This document shows, in pieces, positions 16,598 to 25,376 of a stretch of 47,504 nucleotides of DNA. Position 1 is the stretch's first letter. Every line of letters begins with the position of its first letter. Position numbers and translations under genes: made by a program. The notes beneath the pieces are model-generated. The model was not told the DNA's origin. It was given only the letters and a program-made list of their open reading frames with translations, and searched no databases. The stretch is taken from contig WRLR01000019.1 in the NCBI GenBank assembly GCA_009777515.1, positions 1-47,504 on the forward strand, read 5' to 3'. This DNA is from Oscillospiraceae bacterium (GTDB taxonomy: Bacteria > Bacillota > Clostridia > WRLR01).

Positions 16598-16625
16598 ATT
16601 ATACATCATTTAAAATATTTAACAA
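16598..16625 (-). promoter_or_regulatory. promoter of the antisense RNA
   Basis: TTGTTA-16-TATAAT on the minus strand, facing the toxin promoter at 16343-16371. The -10 is perfect and the -35 matches four of six. Confidence 0.6.
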
Positions 16626-16660
16626 TCGGTTTCTGAAAATTTATTTTATTATTGCTCCCA

Positions 16661-18031
16661 CTACTTGTGCCGCTCGGTTATCCATTCCGCCGAATCGAAC
16701 CACGACTGTATGTAGCGTTTTGTGGACACGAACTCCTCTACGGTGATCTCTCCCAATATCATGCTCTGCGTGAAGCCCGGCTCGGGGTACTCCGCGTCTT
16801 TGACCGACGCGTCGTTGATTTCCTCTATTGTTTGCAGCAGCAGGAACGGCAGATACGCTATCTGGTGCGGGTCGTTTGCGGAGTCGGCGTACGCTTTGTA
16901 GCGCCCCGTGCCGAAAAACGGATCCTCCGAAGCCGTCGTATGTATCGGGAACGTGCTGGCTTCCTTACAGTATTTTATATTTCCCTCGGGGCCGCATATC
17001 GCCTTGATTACCTCGAACGCCGCGTCCTTGACCTTGCTGTGCGACGTCATGTTCATGGCCGCCGAATCTCCGGAGACATAGTACGCGTTGCCGTTCTCGC
17101 TATACGGGAGTGGCGCGGTTTCCCATGTGCCGTCTTCCATGTACTCTGAACACGTCGCGATGACCTCCGTGTCCTGAATCAAAAAGCACGTGACGCCGGA
17201 ATAGAACGCTTCCACCATCTCCGGGTAGCCCCACGTGATGGAGTCGGGAGGTGAAATCTCGTGGTACAACTGCTTGTACAGCTCGACACCCTTGACGAAA
17301 CCCGGGTTGTCGAGTATGTGCTTGTCGTCCTTTGTTATCTGGATCATCCCCGGATCGAGCAGATCTGCGGGCACGCTGCCGTAACCCAGGTTGTTGATGT
17401 ACTGCGCCGAGCCGTTGCCACCCCGGAACGAATAGCCGTAGCGGTTCTTGGTCGGGTCCTGGATGTTTTTGGACATTTCGATGAGTTCCACCCACGTCTT
17501 TGGCGGGGCGCTGTACCCCGCTTCCTCGAGCCAGTCAATCCTGTAGAACAGGATCTTCTGATAAAGCCCCATCAGTACCCCGTACACATGGCCGTCGTAT
17601 GCTTTTGTGAGGGTGACGAGCGATGGCGTAATCGTGTCGAAGCCGTCCCAATTGTCGCAGAACGCGTCCGTCTGCTCGAGATAGCCGTTCAATATCCACT
17701 CCATGGGCAGCACCGTGCCCTCTATCAAGTCCAGTTCTTCCTGCGCCTGGCACATCGTCTTCACCTTGTTGTCGAACTGCTCGATCGGGACGTTTATCAG
17801 CTCCAGGTTGACATTGGCGCCCGACTCTTTCACGAGCTCCTGGACCAGCGCGTCGCGCTCGGGGTAGCCCAGGCGCTGCAAGAATATGACGTCCACCGGC
17901 CTCTCCGTATTCGAGGAGCCCCCGCCCCCGGAATTCGTGTTACAAGCTGTGGGCGCCACCAAAACCGACGCCACAATGAACAACATCAACACAGTTAAAC
18001 CGATGCCCCTTACCTTAGCTTTCATTCTCAT
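16661..18031 (-). CDS. sugar ABC transporter substrate-binding lipoprotein (system 2)
   Basis: A 456-residue extracellular solute-binding protein with lipobox VAPTAC (Cys30). The first strand after the linker is RPVDVIFLQRLGYPERDALV, and QKILFYRIDWLEEAGYSAPP is the usual hinge-region segment of family 1 binding proteins. I start at ATG 18031 because AAAGGAG precedes it; an upstream in-frame ATG lacks a site. It is the last gene of the leftward set URO-D, URO-D, permease, permease, binding protein, an unusual order because the binding protein usually comes first. The ligand is unknown. Confidence 0.9.
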   Translation of the reverse strand: MRMKAKVRGIGLTVLMLFIVASVLVAPTACNTNSGGGGSSNTERPVDVIFLQRLGYPERDALVQELVKESGANVNLELINVPIEQFDNKVKTMCQAQEELDLIEGTVLPMEWILNGYLEQTDAFCDNWDGFDTITPSLVTLTKAYDGHVYGVLMGLYQKILFYRIDWLEEAGYSAPPKTWVELIEMSKNIQDPTKNRYGYSFRGGNGSAQYINNLGYGSVPADLLDPGMIQITKDDKHILDNPGFVKGVELYKQLYHEISPPDSITWGYPEMVEAFYSGVTCFLIQDTEVIATCSEYMEDGTWETAPLPYSENGNAYYVSGDSAAMNMTSHSKVKDAAFEVIKAICGPEGNIKYCKEASTFPIHTTASEDPFFGTGRYKAYADSANDPHQIAYLPFLLLQTIEEINDASVKDAEYPEPGFTQSMILGEITVEEFVSTKRYIQSWFDSAEWITERHK

Positions 18032-18098
18032 CTTGGTCTCCTTTTGCACTGTTTATTTTATATTGCCTCGCGCCGATGCGATGGTAAAAAAGAACACT

Positions 18099-18950
18099 CT
18101 AACCCCGAATTGCGCCCGCTGTGATTCCTTCCACGAACAAATCCTTCATCAGGCTGAACAGGAATATGACCGGCAGCAGCGATATCACCGTCCCAGCCGA
18201 CACATTGCCCCAGTTGATGTCGTATTTGCCCACCATCGAATAGATCGCGACAGCCAGCGTTTTGTACCTGTCGCGGTTTATGTATAAAATGGATGTATAT
18301 ACGTCGTTCCATGCGTTGATGAACTGGAAAATGAACACCGTGTACATGCCGATAACCATCATCGGTATAATAATAAGCAAAAAAGATTTCAACCTGCCGC
18401 AGCCGTCGATCATCGCCGCCTCCTCCAGCGCGTCCGGCACGCCCGCCAGGAAGCCCTGCAGCAGCAAAGTGCAAAATGGGATGCCCCCGCCAATGGACAG
18501 TATGATAACGGTGGACAGTTTGTCAATCATGTGCAACCTGGACATGAGGATATACATGGGCGCGAAGCCCGTGGTTCCGGGGAGCAGCATCGTCATGAGG
18601 AAAAACATGAGGACGTATTTCGAGCCTTTGAAACGTATCTTGGCTATCGCGTAAGACGCCATGACGGAAAACAGCACCGTGAAAAACGGGGCAATGATCG
18701 CCAGCAGGAAGCTGTTTACCACATACCGCCCGAAATTGCCGAACTGGAAAATATTGATGTAGTTTTCCATGTTAAAGCTGTTGGGCAGATAGTTGACCGG
18801 GAACGAGTACATCTCCCTCTTGGTTTTGAGCGATGTGATAAAAATCCACAGCAGCGGGGAGACAATCACGATTGCCATGAACGTCAGCACAGTGAACTTT
18901 GCGGCCGAGCCGACCACCCTTGCCGGCATGTATCTGCTGCGCCTTTGCAC
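18099..18950 (-). CDS. carbohydrate ABC transporter permease, MalG-type (system 2)
   Basis: A 283-residue CUT1 permease with six membrane segments, the EAA loop LEEAAMIDGCGRLKSFLLII and the tail GITAGAIRG. I choose GTG 18950: a GGGGGG site lies seven bases upstream, the protein then begins with a basic VQRRSRYMPARVV, and the start is two bases after the previous permease stop. Longer frames to 19022 overlap that gene and have no site. Confidence 0.88.
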   Translation of the reverse strand: MQRRSRYMPARVVGSAAKFTVLTFMAIVIVSPLLWIFITSLKTKREMYSFPVNYLPNSFNMENYINIFQFGNFGRYVVNSFLLAIIAPFFTVLFSVMASYAIAKIRFKGSKYVLMFFLMTMLLPGTTGFAPMYILMSRLHMIDKLSTVIILSIGGGIPFCTLLLQGFLAGVPDALEEAAMIDGCGRLKSFLLIIIPMMVIGMYTVFIFQFINAWNDVYTSILYINRDRYKTLAVAIYSMVGKYDINWGNVSAGTVISLLPVIFLFSLMKDLFVEGITAGAIRG

Positions 18951-18952
18951 GA

Positions 18953-19870
18953 TCAATCCCCCCTTTTGTATGCTTTTGTCAAGAATACGTACAGCGCCGA
19001 ACACGTCGTCAGGAATATCCATATGGTTACGCCGGTCGCGGATATTAGCCCGTAATCGGTCGCGGATATCATGCTGACCAGTATCCAGCTATTGACCGTG
19101 TGGCTGGCATACGCAGGGCCGCCGCCCGTCATGCTGAATATCAGCTCCGCGTTGCTGAATGTGGACAGCGCCCGCATCAGCACGGTAAACAGCAGCAGGA
19201 TGCGCAACGACGGCAGTGTTATGTGTATGAACGACTGCGCTTTGTTGGCGCCGTCAATCTCCGCCGATTCGTACAGTTCGCGCGGGATGGTCTTCAACGC
19301 CGCGATGATGACGATAGCGAAGAACGCCATGCCGGTCCACACTTTTGCTACCATGACGGATGGCAAGGCCAGGCTCGCCGTGGACAAAAAGCCGATGGGA
19401 ATTTCTATAATGCCGAAACGAAAAAGGATGTCGTTTATCAGCCCGGTCGAGCCGTTGAATATCCACTTGAAAATGATGCCGACGATGAAGCCGGACAGAG
19501 CCCATGGGATGAAAATGATGCTTTCGTATACGCGCTTGCCCATAAAATTCTTTTGCAACAGGAGCGCGATGATGAAGCCTATCAGCAGCTCCGAGCTGAC
19601 GCAGCCGAACACCCAAATAAACGTGTTGGTCCAAAAAGTCCAAAAGCCCCTGATGGCGAACAGCCTGCGGAAGTTGTCCAGCCCGTTGAACGGCGTGTTT
19701 GCGAGATCAAAGGCGTTGACCTTTTGAAACGCCATTACTATCCCCCTTATGGAGGGATAATACGAAAATACCGCGATGAAAAAAATGGCCGGGAATAAAA
19801 AGGCGCAGGCTAAAATCGTATTCTTTTTTTGCAAGGTCAAGACGGTTGCTACTTTTTTATGATTGGACAC
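18953..19870 (-). CDS. carbohydrate ABC transporter permease, MalF-type (system 2)
   Basis: A 305-residue CUT1 permease with six membrane segments and the EAA-loop region LYESAEIDGANKAQSFIHIT. It begins at GTG 19870 (VSNHKKVATVL) with AAAGGGGGG upstream. TMTGGGP-like NAELIFSMTGGGPAYASHT is the conserved C-terminal loop of this subunit. It pairs with the MalG-type gene immediately downstream. Its own promoter appears to lie at 19904-19931. Confidence 0.9.
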   Translation of the reverse strand: MSNHKKVATVLTLQKKNTILACAFLFPAIFFIAVFSYYPSIRGIVMAFQKVNAFDLANTPFNGLDNFRRLFAIRGFWTFWTNTFIWVFGCVSSELLIGFIIALLLQKNFMGKRVYESIIFIPWALSGFIVGIIFKWIFNGSTGLINDILFRFGIIEIPIGFLSTASLALPSVMVAKVWTGMAFFAIVIIAALKTIPRELYESAEIDGANKAQSFIHITLPSLRILLLFTVLMRALSTFSNAELIFSMTGGGPAYASHTVNSWILVSMISATDYGLISATGVTIWIFLTTCSALYVFLTKAYKRGD

Positions 19871-19903
19871 GGCCGCCCCCCTTTATGTTCGGTCATGGTG
19901 TAC

Positions 19904-19931
19904 CATATAATAGTTTTGATCATTATGTCAA
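19904..19931 (-). promoter_or_regulatory. putative promoter/operator of importer system 2
   Basis: On the minus strand TTGACA (plus 19926-19931), 16 bases, TATATG (plus 19904-19909). The partial palindrome ATGGT-GT-ACCAT abuts the -10, a plausible repressor site. Confidence 0.45.
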
Positions 19932-19939
19932 GGCGCACG

Positions 19940-20063
19940 CTTATGTGACTATGTGTACGCGCCTGGGTGCGCCCGCACGCCCGCGCCTACGCACCCACGC
20001 GCCTGTGTGATTAGGCATACACGACTGGATGCACCCGCTCGCCTGTATGATTACGCATAAACG
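19940..20063. repeat. degenerate ~38 bp tandem repeat overlapping the URO-D gene end
   Basis: About three units resembling CGCCTGTGTGATTAGGCATA plus flank lie here, ending inside the last codons of the URO-D-like gene, whose stop is at 20051-20053. Confidence 0.5.
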
Positions 20064-21127
20064 CCTTTTAGCCTGCCGACCTCGTACATGGCGTGGATGT
20101 TATCTATCGGGACGTAGTTCGCCAGCGAGTTGCCCGAGCCCAGGGCGTAGCCGCCGCCCGGCATACACTCGTCCAGGACGCGGGCCACATATTCGCGCAC
20201 CTCACCCTCGCTCCTGGTGCATAAAAAGTTCATATCCACGCCGCCCAGCACCGCCACGCGGCTGCCGTATTTGCGCTTGAACTCGCCGACCGGTATGATT
20301 TTGTCTTCATAACTGTGCCTCGCGTCTATGCCGACATGGTCGATCAGATCGTCCATTATTTCGTCCAGGTTCCCGCAGGAGTGCAGTATGTACGGCAGCC
20401 CGTACGAATGGGCCAGATCGACCAACTTTTTGCTCCATGGGAAAACGAACTTGCGCATCAGCTCCGGCGAGAGCATCGTGCCCTTGTTGTAGCCCATGTC
20501 GTCGCCCTGGACTATTGCGCCGATCTTCTTGATGTCCGCACCCGCGAGCGCTTTTGTCAATAAGGATACCGTATTGGTCCCGATCTTCTCGAACATGTCC
20601 CAGATGAGCTGCTCGTCGTCCTGCAGGGCATAGGAAAACGGCAAATAGCCCATGAGCCACACGACATTCTCCAGTATGCCGCCCCCCGCCGCGAGCAGGA
20701 TTTTCATGCCGTCCGGGAGGAGGTTTTGCACCTCGAATAAATTGTCGAGGAGATCGTCGCCGATTGTGGGCCAGGGGTATGCGTCGAAGTCTTTTCGCGT
20801 TTCGATGATCCCGTGGTTGTCGTCGACGAACGAGCGTGCATCGCGCGGCAGCGCCGCCGTGTCCTGCGTCCTCCTGTAGTTTCTGGTGTACGCAAAGCCT
20901 TTGTAGCCGGCGTTGACATAGTCATAGCCCATCACCAGTTGGTACTCGATCCTGGCTTCGGCGGTCAGCGGCTTTTTCAGGATGGCTTCCATTATCTCTT
21001 TGTCCGAGTAGAGTTCGTAGAACGGGACGCAGTCCGGCTCGCCATTCCTGGTCAGGACCTTTTCGAAGCGAGCAAAATCCGGTTTTCGCTCAGGGGTTTT
21101 TTTTGCGATATTTACTGTATTTGCCAT
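20051..21127 (-). CDS. URO-D/MtaA-like protein 1 (uroporphyrinogen decarboxylase fold)
   Basis: A 358-residue TIM-barrel protein of the URO-D superfamily. ILHSCGNLDEIMDDL gives the His249-x-Cys251 pair that binds zinc in methylcobamide:CoM methyltransferases such as MtaA, rather than the Arg-rich site of haem-pathway HemE. LGGVDMNFLC and GSGNSLANYVPIDN follow where MtaA-type proteins have their third ligand; I see no obvious cysteine there. The start has AGAGGTGG upstream. It lies between the second URO-D-like gene and importer 2. No corrinoid protein is encoded nearby, so a C1-transfer role is an inference from the fold. Confidence 0.8.
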   Translation of the reverse strand: MANTVNIAKKTPERKPDFARFEKVLTRNGEPDCVPFYELYSDKEIMEAILKKPLTAEARIEYQLVMGYDYVNAGYKGFAYTRNYRRTQDTAALPRDARSFVDDNHGIIETRKDFDAYPWPTIGDDLLDNLFEVQNLLPDGMKILLAAGGGILENVVWLMGYLPFSYALQDDEQLIWDMFEKIGTNTVSLLTKALAGADIKKIGAIVQGDDMGYNKGTMLSPELMRKFVFPWSKKLVDLAHSYGLPYILHSCGNLDEIMDDLIDHVGIDARHSYEDKIIPVGEFKRKYGSRVAVLGGVDMNFLCTRSEGEVREYVARVLDECMPGGGYALGSGNSLANYVPIDNIHAMYEVGRLKGVYA

Positions 21128-21189
21128 ATTCCACCTCTTTGTGCGTTTTTTTATATAATTTTAATTTATTCATGAACCGATGGCGGGGC

Positions 21190-21273
21190 GGTCTGTTCCT
21201 CGGTCTGCTCCTCGGTCTGTTCCTCGGTCTGTTCCTCGGTCTGTTATTCGGTCTGCTCCTCGGTCTGTTCCTA
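21190..21273. repeat. 12-bp tandem repeat, seven units
   Basis: GGTCTGTTCCTC-type units start every 12 bases from 21190 to 21262. On the minus strand, the reading direction of the flanking genes, each typical unit reads GAGGAACAGACC and contains a Shine-Dalgarno-like GAGGA. It lies 63 bases upstream of the URO-D-like 1 start. Confidence 0.92.
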
Positions 21274-21301
21274 TTTGTTACCTATTTGATTGTTCGGTTT
21301 C

Positions 21302-22417
21302 TTATTTTATGGCTCGGTTTGCTTTGAACATCGCCAGGATGTTTTCCACGGGTACGTCCTCGGGGAGGCTGTGGCACGGCGCGCATATGTAGCCGGGCGC
21401 CATTATGCCCATGACGCGCTCCGCCTCGCGCCGGACATCGTCGGGCGGGAAGTGCGGCAGCACGTCCTGCAGGTCTATGCCGCCGTGGTAGCACACGCCG
21501 CCGTAGCCCTTAAGTTTTTCCGGCGCCATGTCCACGGCGCTTATCTGCGTCGGGTTCAGCACGCTCACGCCCATTTCCGCCAGTAGCGGTATCAGCTTAT
21601 AAACAGAGCCGCAAGAGTGGTGGAAGACATAGCTGTCCGGCGCGAGCTTTTTTACGAGGCTGTACATGGGCGCCTGGTACGGCATGATCATCTTGCGGTA
21701 CATATCGGGCGACATGAACGGCCCCGACTGCATCGCCAGATCGTCGCCGAAACAGAATATGTCGATATATGGCGCCAGCGGCGGCACTATCGTGTTGATC
21801 CACTCGAGCCTGGCGTCCATGAAGCGCTCGAATATCAGGTGCGCGACACTTTCGTCCACCGCCATGTCCATGCAAATGTCGTCGTAGCCACGTATCCAGC
21901 AACCGGCCTCGAAGATGCCCGAGGATACCCAGAAAGTCGTGGCGTACCCGTCGTTCCTGTATTGCTTCGCCGTCTTTATGTACCAGTCGAAATGGCTGTC
22001 CGGCGGCGTGCGCGGGACATTTTCGCGGAAATTGTCGCGGATATCTTCGTAAGACTTGCCCCGCAGCGGGAACTCCGTGCGCACCGCATGTGTGACAATG
22101 CTCCTGTCCGCCATCCGGACATATTTGCGCGTCTGCAGGCGGCGCTCGTACTCGTCATGGTCGATATTTTTAAGTACCGCTTTAGGAATAGTGCCGGGCA
22201 CAAGGCGCAGATCTACATCCAGGTAGCGTTGAATGGCCTCGTCGACCCATCCGCCGTCCTCGTCGCGATCGTCCGGCAGCGGATAGCCCAAAACTTTGCG
22301 CATGTCCTCTAAAAATTCCGGCAGGCACACGCTCATCAGCGTGCCGCCAAAGTCCATAGGCGAGCGATCCGCCGGCTTGCGGTTAATCGCTGCGATTACC
22401 CGTTCTCTGCTCGTCAT
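21302..22417 (-). CDS. URO-D/MtaA-like protein 2
   Basis: A 371-residue URO-D superfamily protein. MTSRERVIAAINRKPADRSP is the usual start. FHHSCGS gives His267-x-Cys269, CYHGGIDLQDVL follows, and CAPCHSLPEDVPVENI supplies extra cysteines where MtaA-type enzymes have their third zinc ligand. This makes it the most methyltransferase-like of the three paralogues. AAAGGAAT precedes ATG 22417, and a good promoter lies at 22465-22493. It heads the leftward gene set that continues into URO-D-like 1 and importer 2. Confidence 0.82.
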   Translation of the reverse strand: MTSRERVIAAINRKPADRSPMDFGGTLMSVCLPEFLEDMRKVLGYPLPDDRDEDGGWVDEAIQRYLDVDLRLVPGTIPKAVLKNIDHDEYERRLQTRKYVRMADRSIVTHAVRTEFPLRGKSYEDIRDNFRENVPRTPPDSHFDWYIKTAKQYRNDGYATTFWVSSGIFEAGCWIRGYDDICMDMAVDESVAHLIFERFMDARLEWINTIVPPLAPYIDIFCFGDDLAMQSGPFMSPDMYRKMIMPYQAPMYSLVKKLAPDSYVFHHSCGSVYKLIPLLAEMGVSVLNPTQISAVDMAPEKLKGYGGVCYHGGIDLQDVLPHFPPDDVRREAERVMGIMAPGYICAPCHSLPEDVPVENILAMFKANRAIK

Positions 22418-22464
22418 ATTATTCCTTTCCCCTTCCGGTGAATAAGGTTTTGCTCCGATACGCT

Positions 22465-22493
22465 ATTATACGTTTTCGCACAGGTGTATACAA
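22465..22493 (-). promoter_or_regulatory. promoter of the URO-D/importer 2 gene set
   Basis: On the minus strand TTGTAT (plus 22488-22493), 17 bases, TATAAT (plus 22465-22470). The -35 overlaps GTATACAATA, repeated at 22652-22661 in the same 336-base divergent region. The rest of that region (22494-22750) shows no gene. Confidence 0.65.
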
Positions 22494-22753
22494 TATCATA
22501 ACATTCAATTCGCCCGGTAATTAACCGCAATTAACCGCAAATTTTCCGCAATTTACCGCCACCCGCCGTCATTGCGGCTGCGCAAAGCGCTTCGACTCGC
22601 AATCTCACATATAATCATTTGTTATGCCATCTTGGAAAATGTCGTTGTACGGTATACAATACATTTTGTAATGGCGAATGATATTCGCCAGCGGCTTTTC
22701 AGCATCGACCTTTGATTAATGTCGAACGTTTCAATAATAATGGAGGTAACAAC

Positions 22754-24052
22754 ATGTACGGATGCAATGCCAAATACTTTTCGCAATTGCGCGAATACCT
22801 TGACAAACTGCCGGTCATCGAGACGCATGAGCATTATACGAACTATCAAAAAGCCGAAAACGCCTTAAATTTTATCATTGGCAATTACTACATGTCAGAC
22901 TTTATGGCTGCCGGGGGCGAGCAGGTATTGGTCGACGGCTTTATAGCCAAAGACCTCTCCGGGCGGGAGCGTTATGACCTGTTTATGAAATTCTACGGCA
23001 AATCCAACAATACGGCGTACGCGCGCGGCATGCGCGAAGGGCTGCGCATATGCTGGGGCGTGGACAGCATAGACAGCTATGAGGATTTCTTAAAGTTCGA
23101 GGAGTTGTTTAATACCCGCAGCGAAGCCATATATGACGACACAATGGAAAAAATGCTAATCAAAGCGAAAGTCGTCGATATATTTGACCTTTCCGAATAT
23201 GTTAACGGCAAAAAAGACGATTATTCAAAATACTGCCGCTTTGCATTTTCGCTGCCGTCCATACACGACCTGCACAACAAACAGGACATCATGAGGCTGC
23301 AGCGCTACATCGGCGGCAGGCCGATCGTCTGCCTTGACGACTACCTGGAAGCGTTTGACGCGTATTTCCAAAAGAGCATCGACTTTGGCATCGTGTGCAT
23401 CAAAGACCAGTCGGCCTACGGCCGCCCCATCAGCTACGCATACCCCACAAAGGCCGAGGCGGAGAAGGTGTTCAACGATATCGTCTTTAACCCGAGGAAC
23501 GTATACGGCGACGATCAGGCCCGGGCACTCGACGACTGGCTGTTCCAGTACGCGATGCGCAAAGCCGCCAAATACGACGTGCCCGTGCAGATTCATACGG
23601 GGCATATGGCGGGCATCCGCAACGAAATAACCAAAACCAACGCGGCGCACCTCATACCTACAATTGAGCTGAACGCCAATGTTAAATTCGATTTGTTCCA
23701 CGGCAACTGGCCATATATGGACGAGTATCTTTTCATCGGGAAGAACTACCCCAATGTCTGGCTGAACCTCTGCTGGGCGCAGAGCATCGACCCCATCTAT
23801 TGCGTGGAGCTGATGAAGCGGGCGGTCATGACCGTGCCGCACAATAAAATCATGGCGTTCGGCGGCGACACGTCGCACATTGAATGGGCCGCCGGCTACC
23901 TTTCGCTGGCCCGCGACAACGTGGCCATAGCGCTCTCCGAACTGGTCGACAGCGGCTGGATAGACATCGGCGAAGCCAAGCAAATTGCGGCCGATTGGTT
24001 CTTTAATAACCCGAATGAGCTGTTCAAGCTGGGATTCGAACCGATCAGGTAA
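22754..24052 (+). CDS. amidohydrolase-superfamily protein (related to uronate isomerase/amidohydrolase 2)
   Basis: A 432-residue metal-dependent TIM-barrel protein. The first metal motif is H25-x-H27 in ETHEHYTNY; further ligand-like segments are VQIHTGHMAG, FDLFHGNWPY and MAFGGDTSHIEWAAG. The layout resembles uronate isomerases and amidohydrolase-2 decarboxylases or hydrolases. GGAGGT lies just before ATG 22754. It leads a rightward run with the Gfo/Idh, URO-D-like 3 and aldolase genes and diverges from URO-D-like 2. A role in ring opening, isomerisation or decarboxylation of a sugar acid is plausible but unproven. Confidence 0.8.
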   Translation: MYGCNAKYFSQLREYLDKLPVIETHEHYTNYQKAENALNFIIGNYYMSDFMAAGGEQVLVDGFIAKDLSGRERYDLFMKFYGKSNNTAYARGMREGLRICWGVDSIDSYEDFLKFEELFNTRSEAIYDDTMEKMLIKAKVVDIFDLSEYVNGKKDDYSKYCRFAFSLPSIHDLHNKQDIMRLQRYIGGRPIVCLDDYLEAFDAYFQKSIDFGIVCIKDQSAYGRPISYAYPTKAEAEKVFNDIVFNPRNVYGDDQARALDDWLFQYAMRKAAKYDVPVQIHTGHMAGIRNEITKTNAAHLIPTIELNANVKFDLFHGNWPYMDEYLFIGKNYPNVWLNLCWAQSIDPIYCVELMKRAVMTVPHNKIMAFGGDTSHIEWAAGYLSLARDNVAIALSELVDSGWIDIGEAKQIAADWFFNNPNELFKLGFEPIR

Positions 24053-24090
24053 ACGCAGTAGGACGCGGCGTATCATCTATATGATTATAG

Positions 24091-24214
24091 GCGATTGTAA
24101 AAGCCGGTATTTTACGGGCGAACACTGTTCGCCCCTACAACATTTTGTATATATGTAAAATTGGCTGCCCATATGTAGGGACGCACATTGTGCGTCCGCG
24201 ACTTATACAATCGC
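24091..24214. repeat. MITE-like element with perfect 9-bp terminal inverted repeats
   Basis: GCGATTGTA (24091-24099) and TACAATCGC (24206-24214) bound two strong palindromes: GGGCGAAC/GTTCGCCC around 24116-24134 and GGACGCACA/TGTGCGTCC at 24179-24197. It fills most of the spacer and has no coding content. Confidence 0.6.
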
Positions 24215-24242
24215 TTAATATGGTTATTTACGGAGGTAGTTA

Positions 24243-25376
24243 ATGGCATTTCGTATATGCATTATCGGCTGTGGAGGGATTTCCGGTGGCTACCATGGGC
24301 CTTCCTATGTGAAATATCGCCTCGAAAACCCTGACACAGAGCTGGCCGCCTGCTGCGATATAGATAGCGAAAAAGCACTGGGTTACAGCAAACGGTTTGG
24401 GTTCGCGCGCTGTTATACGGACTATGTCCAGATGCTGCGTGACGAAAAACCGGACGCCGTTTGTGTGACTGTGGACGAAGACCACACTGCGGGCGTCGGC
24501 ATTGCGGTGTTGAACATGGGGTTTCCGATGTTCATAGAAAAGCCGCCGGGCAAAAACAGCTCCGAGACGCGTATGCTCATTGATGCGGCGCGGAAAAGCG
24601 GCGTCATCAACCAGGTCGGCTATAACAGGCGGTACATGCCCATGTTGCAAAAATTGAAAACAATGCTGGACGGGCATCTGGCTGGGCATACCGATCGTCC
24701 AGCCGGGCATACCGATAATTTTACTTGGGTGCATCCAACCGGGCATACCGATAAATCTGCTGGGGTGCATCCGGCTGGGCATATTGATCGTCCGGCTGAG
24801 CATGCCAATCACAATGACCCTCTTCAATACATACGCTACGATTTTTACAGGGTCGGGCGGTACGACGAGGACTTTTCGGACACGGCGGTGCACGGGATCG
24901 ACGCCGTCAGGTACATTGCTGGCGCGGACTATAAAAGGGTGCAGTTTTCATATCAGCCGCTCCCGCAATATGGGGCAAATGTGCAAAATATTTACATGGA
25001 CTGCGAGATGACGTCCGGCCTGCGCGCGCAACTGAGTTTTTGCCCCGTTTCGGGCGTCGTGCTCGAAAGGGCAACCGTTCACGCGAGAGACAACACCTGG
25101 ATGGCCAATTCCCCCATATGGGCCGAGAGCTACGACCAGCCCGGCGAACTGCTCCATATTGTCGGCGGCAAAACAGCCGAGCGCATATCCGGCGCGGAGC
25201 TGTGCGGCGGCAGCGATGAGCTGTATATCACCAATGGGTTCTATAATGAGAACAAAGCGTTCTTCGACAGTGTGAAAACGGGGCGCAAAAGCGACTGCGA
25301 TCTGGAACAGGCGTTGAATACGTCCCTCGTAAAAGACTGCATATCCAACAAGGATAGCCATTTCGGGCAAACATAA
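24243..25376 (+). CDS. Gfo/Idh/MocA-family oxidoreductase with internal repeat insert
   Basis: A 377-residue NAD(P)-dependent oxidoreductase. The Rossmann motif is IIGCGGISGGYHGP, and the catalytic lysine motif is EKPPG. HGIDAVRYIAG is the usual C-terminal-domain segment. Residues about 144-189 are an insert of repeated GHTD/HPAGH units (GHLAGHTDRPAGHTD and so on), absent from the other Gfo/Idh protein of this window at the matching loop. GGAGGT precedes the start. Such enzymes oxidise or reduce sugars or cyclitols at one hydroxyl; the substrate is unknown. Confidence 0.87.
   Translation: MAFRICIIGCGGISGGYHGPSYVKYRLENPDTELAACCDIDSEKALGYSKRFGFARCYTDYVQMLRDEKPDAVCVTVDEDHTAGVGIAVLNMGFPMFIEKPPGKNSSETRMLIDAARKSGVINQVGYNRRYMPMLQKLKTMLDGHLAGHTDRPAGHTDNFTWVHPTGHTDKSAGVHPAGHIDRPAEHANHNDPLQYIRYDFYRVGRYDEDFSDTAVHGIDAVRYIAGADYKRVQFSYQPLPQYGANVQNIYMDCEMTSGLRAQLSFCPVSGVVLERATVHARDNTWMANSPIWAESYDQPGELLHIVGGKTAERISGAELCGGSDELYITNGFYNENKAFFDSVKTGRKSDCDLEQALNTSLVKDCISNKDSHFGQT

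Noticed and set aside
20051..21127. HemE, haem-pathway uroporphyrinogen decarboxylase
   Set aside because: The HSCG zinc-type motif, three paralogues and catabolic neighbours fit MtaA-like proteins; no haem genes are near.
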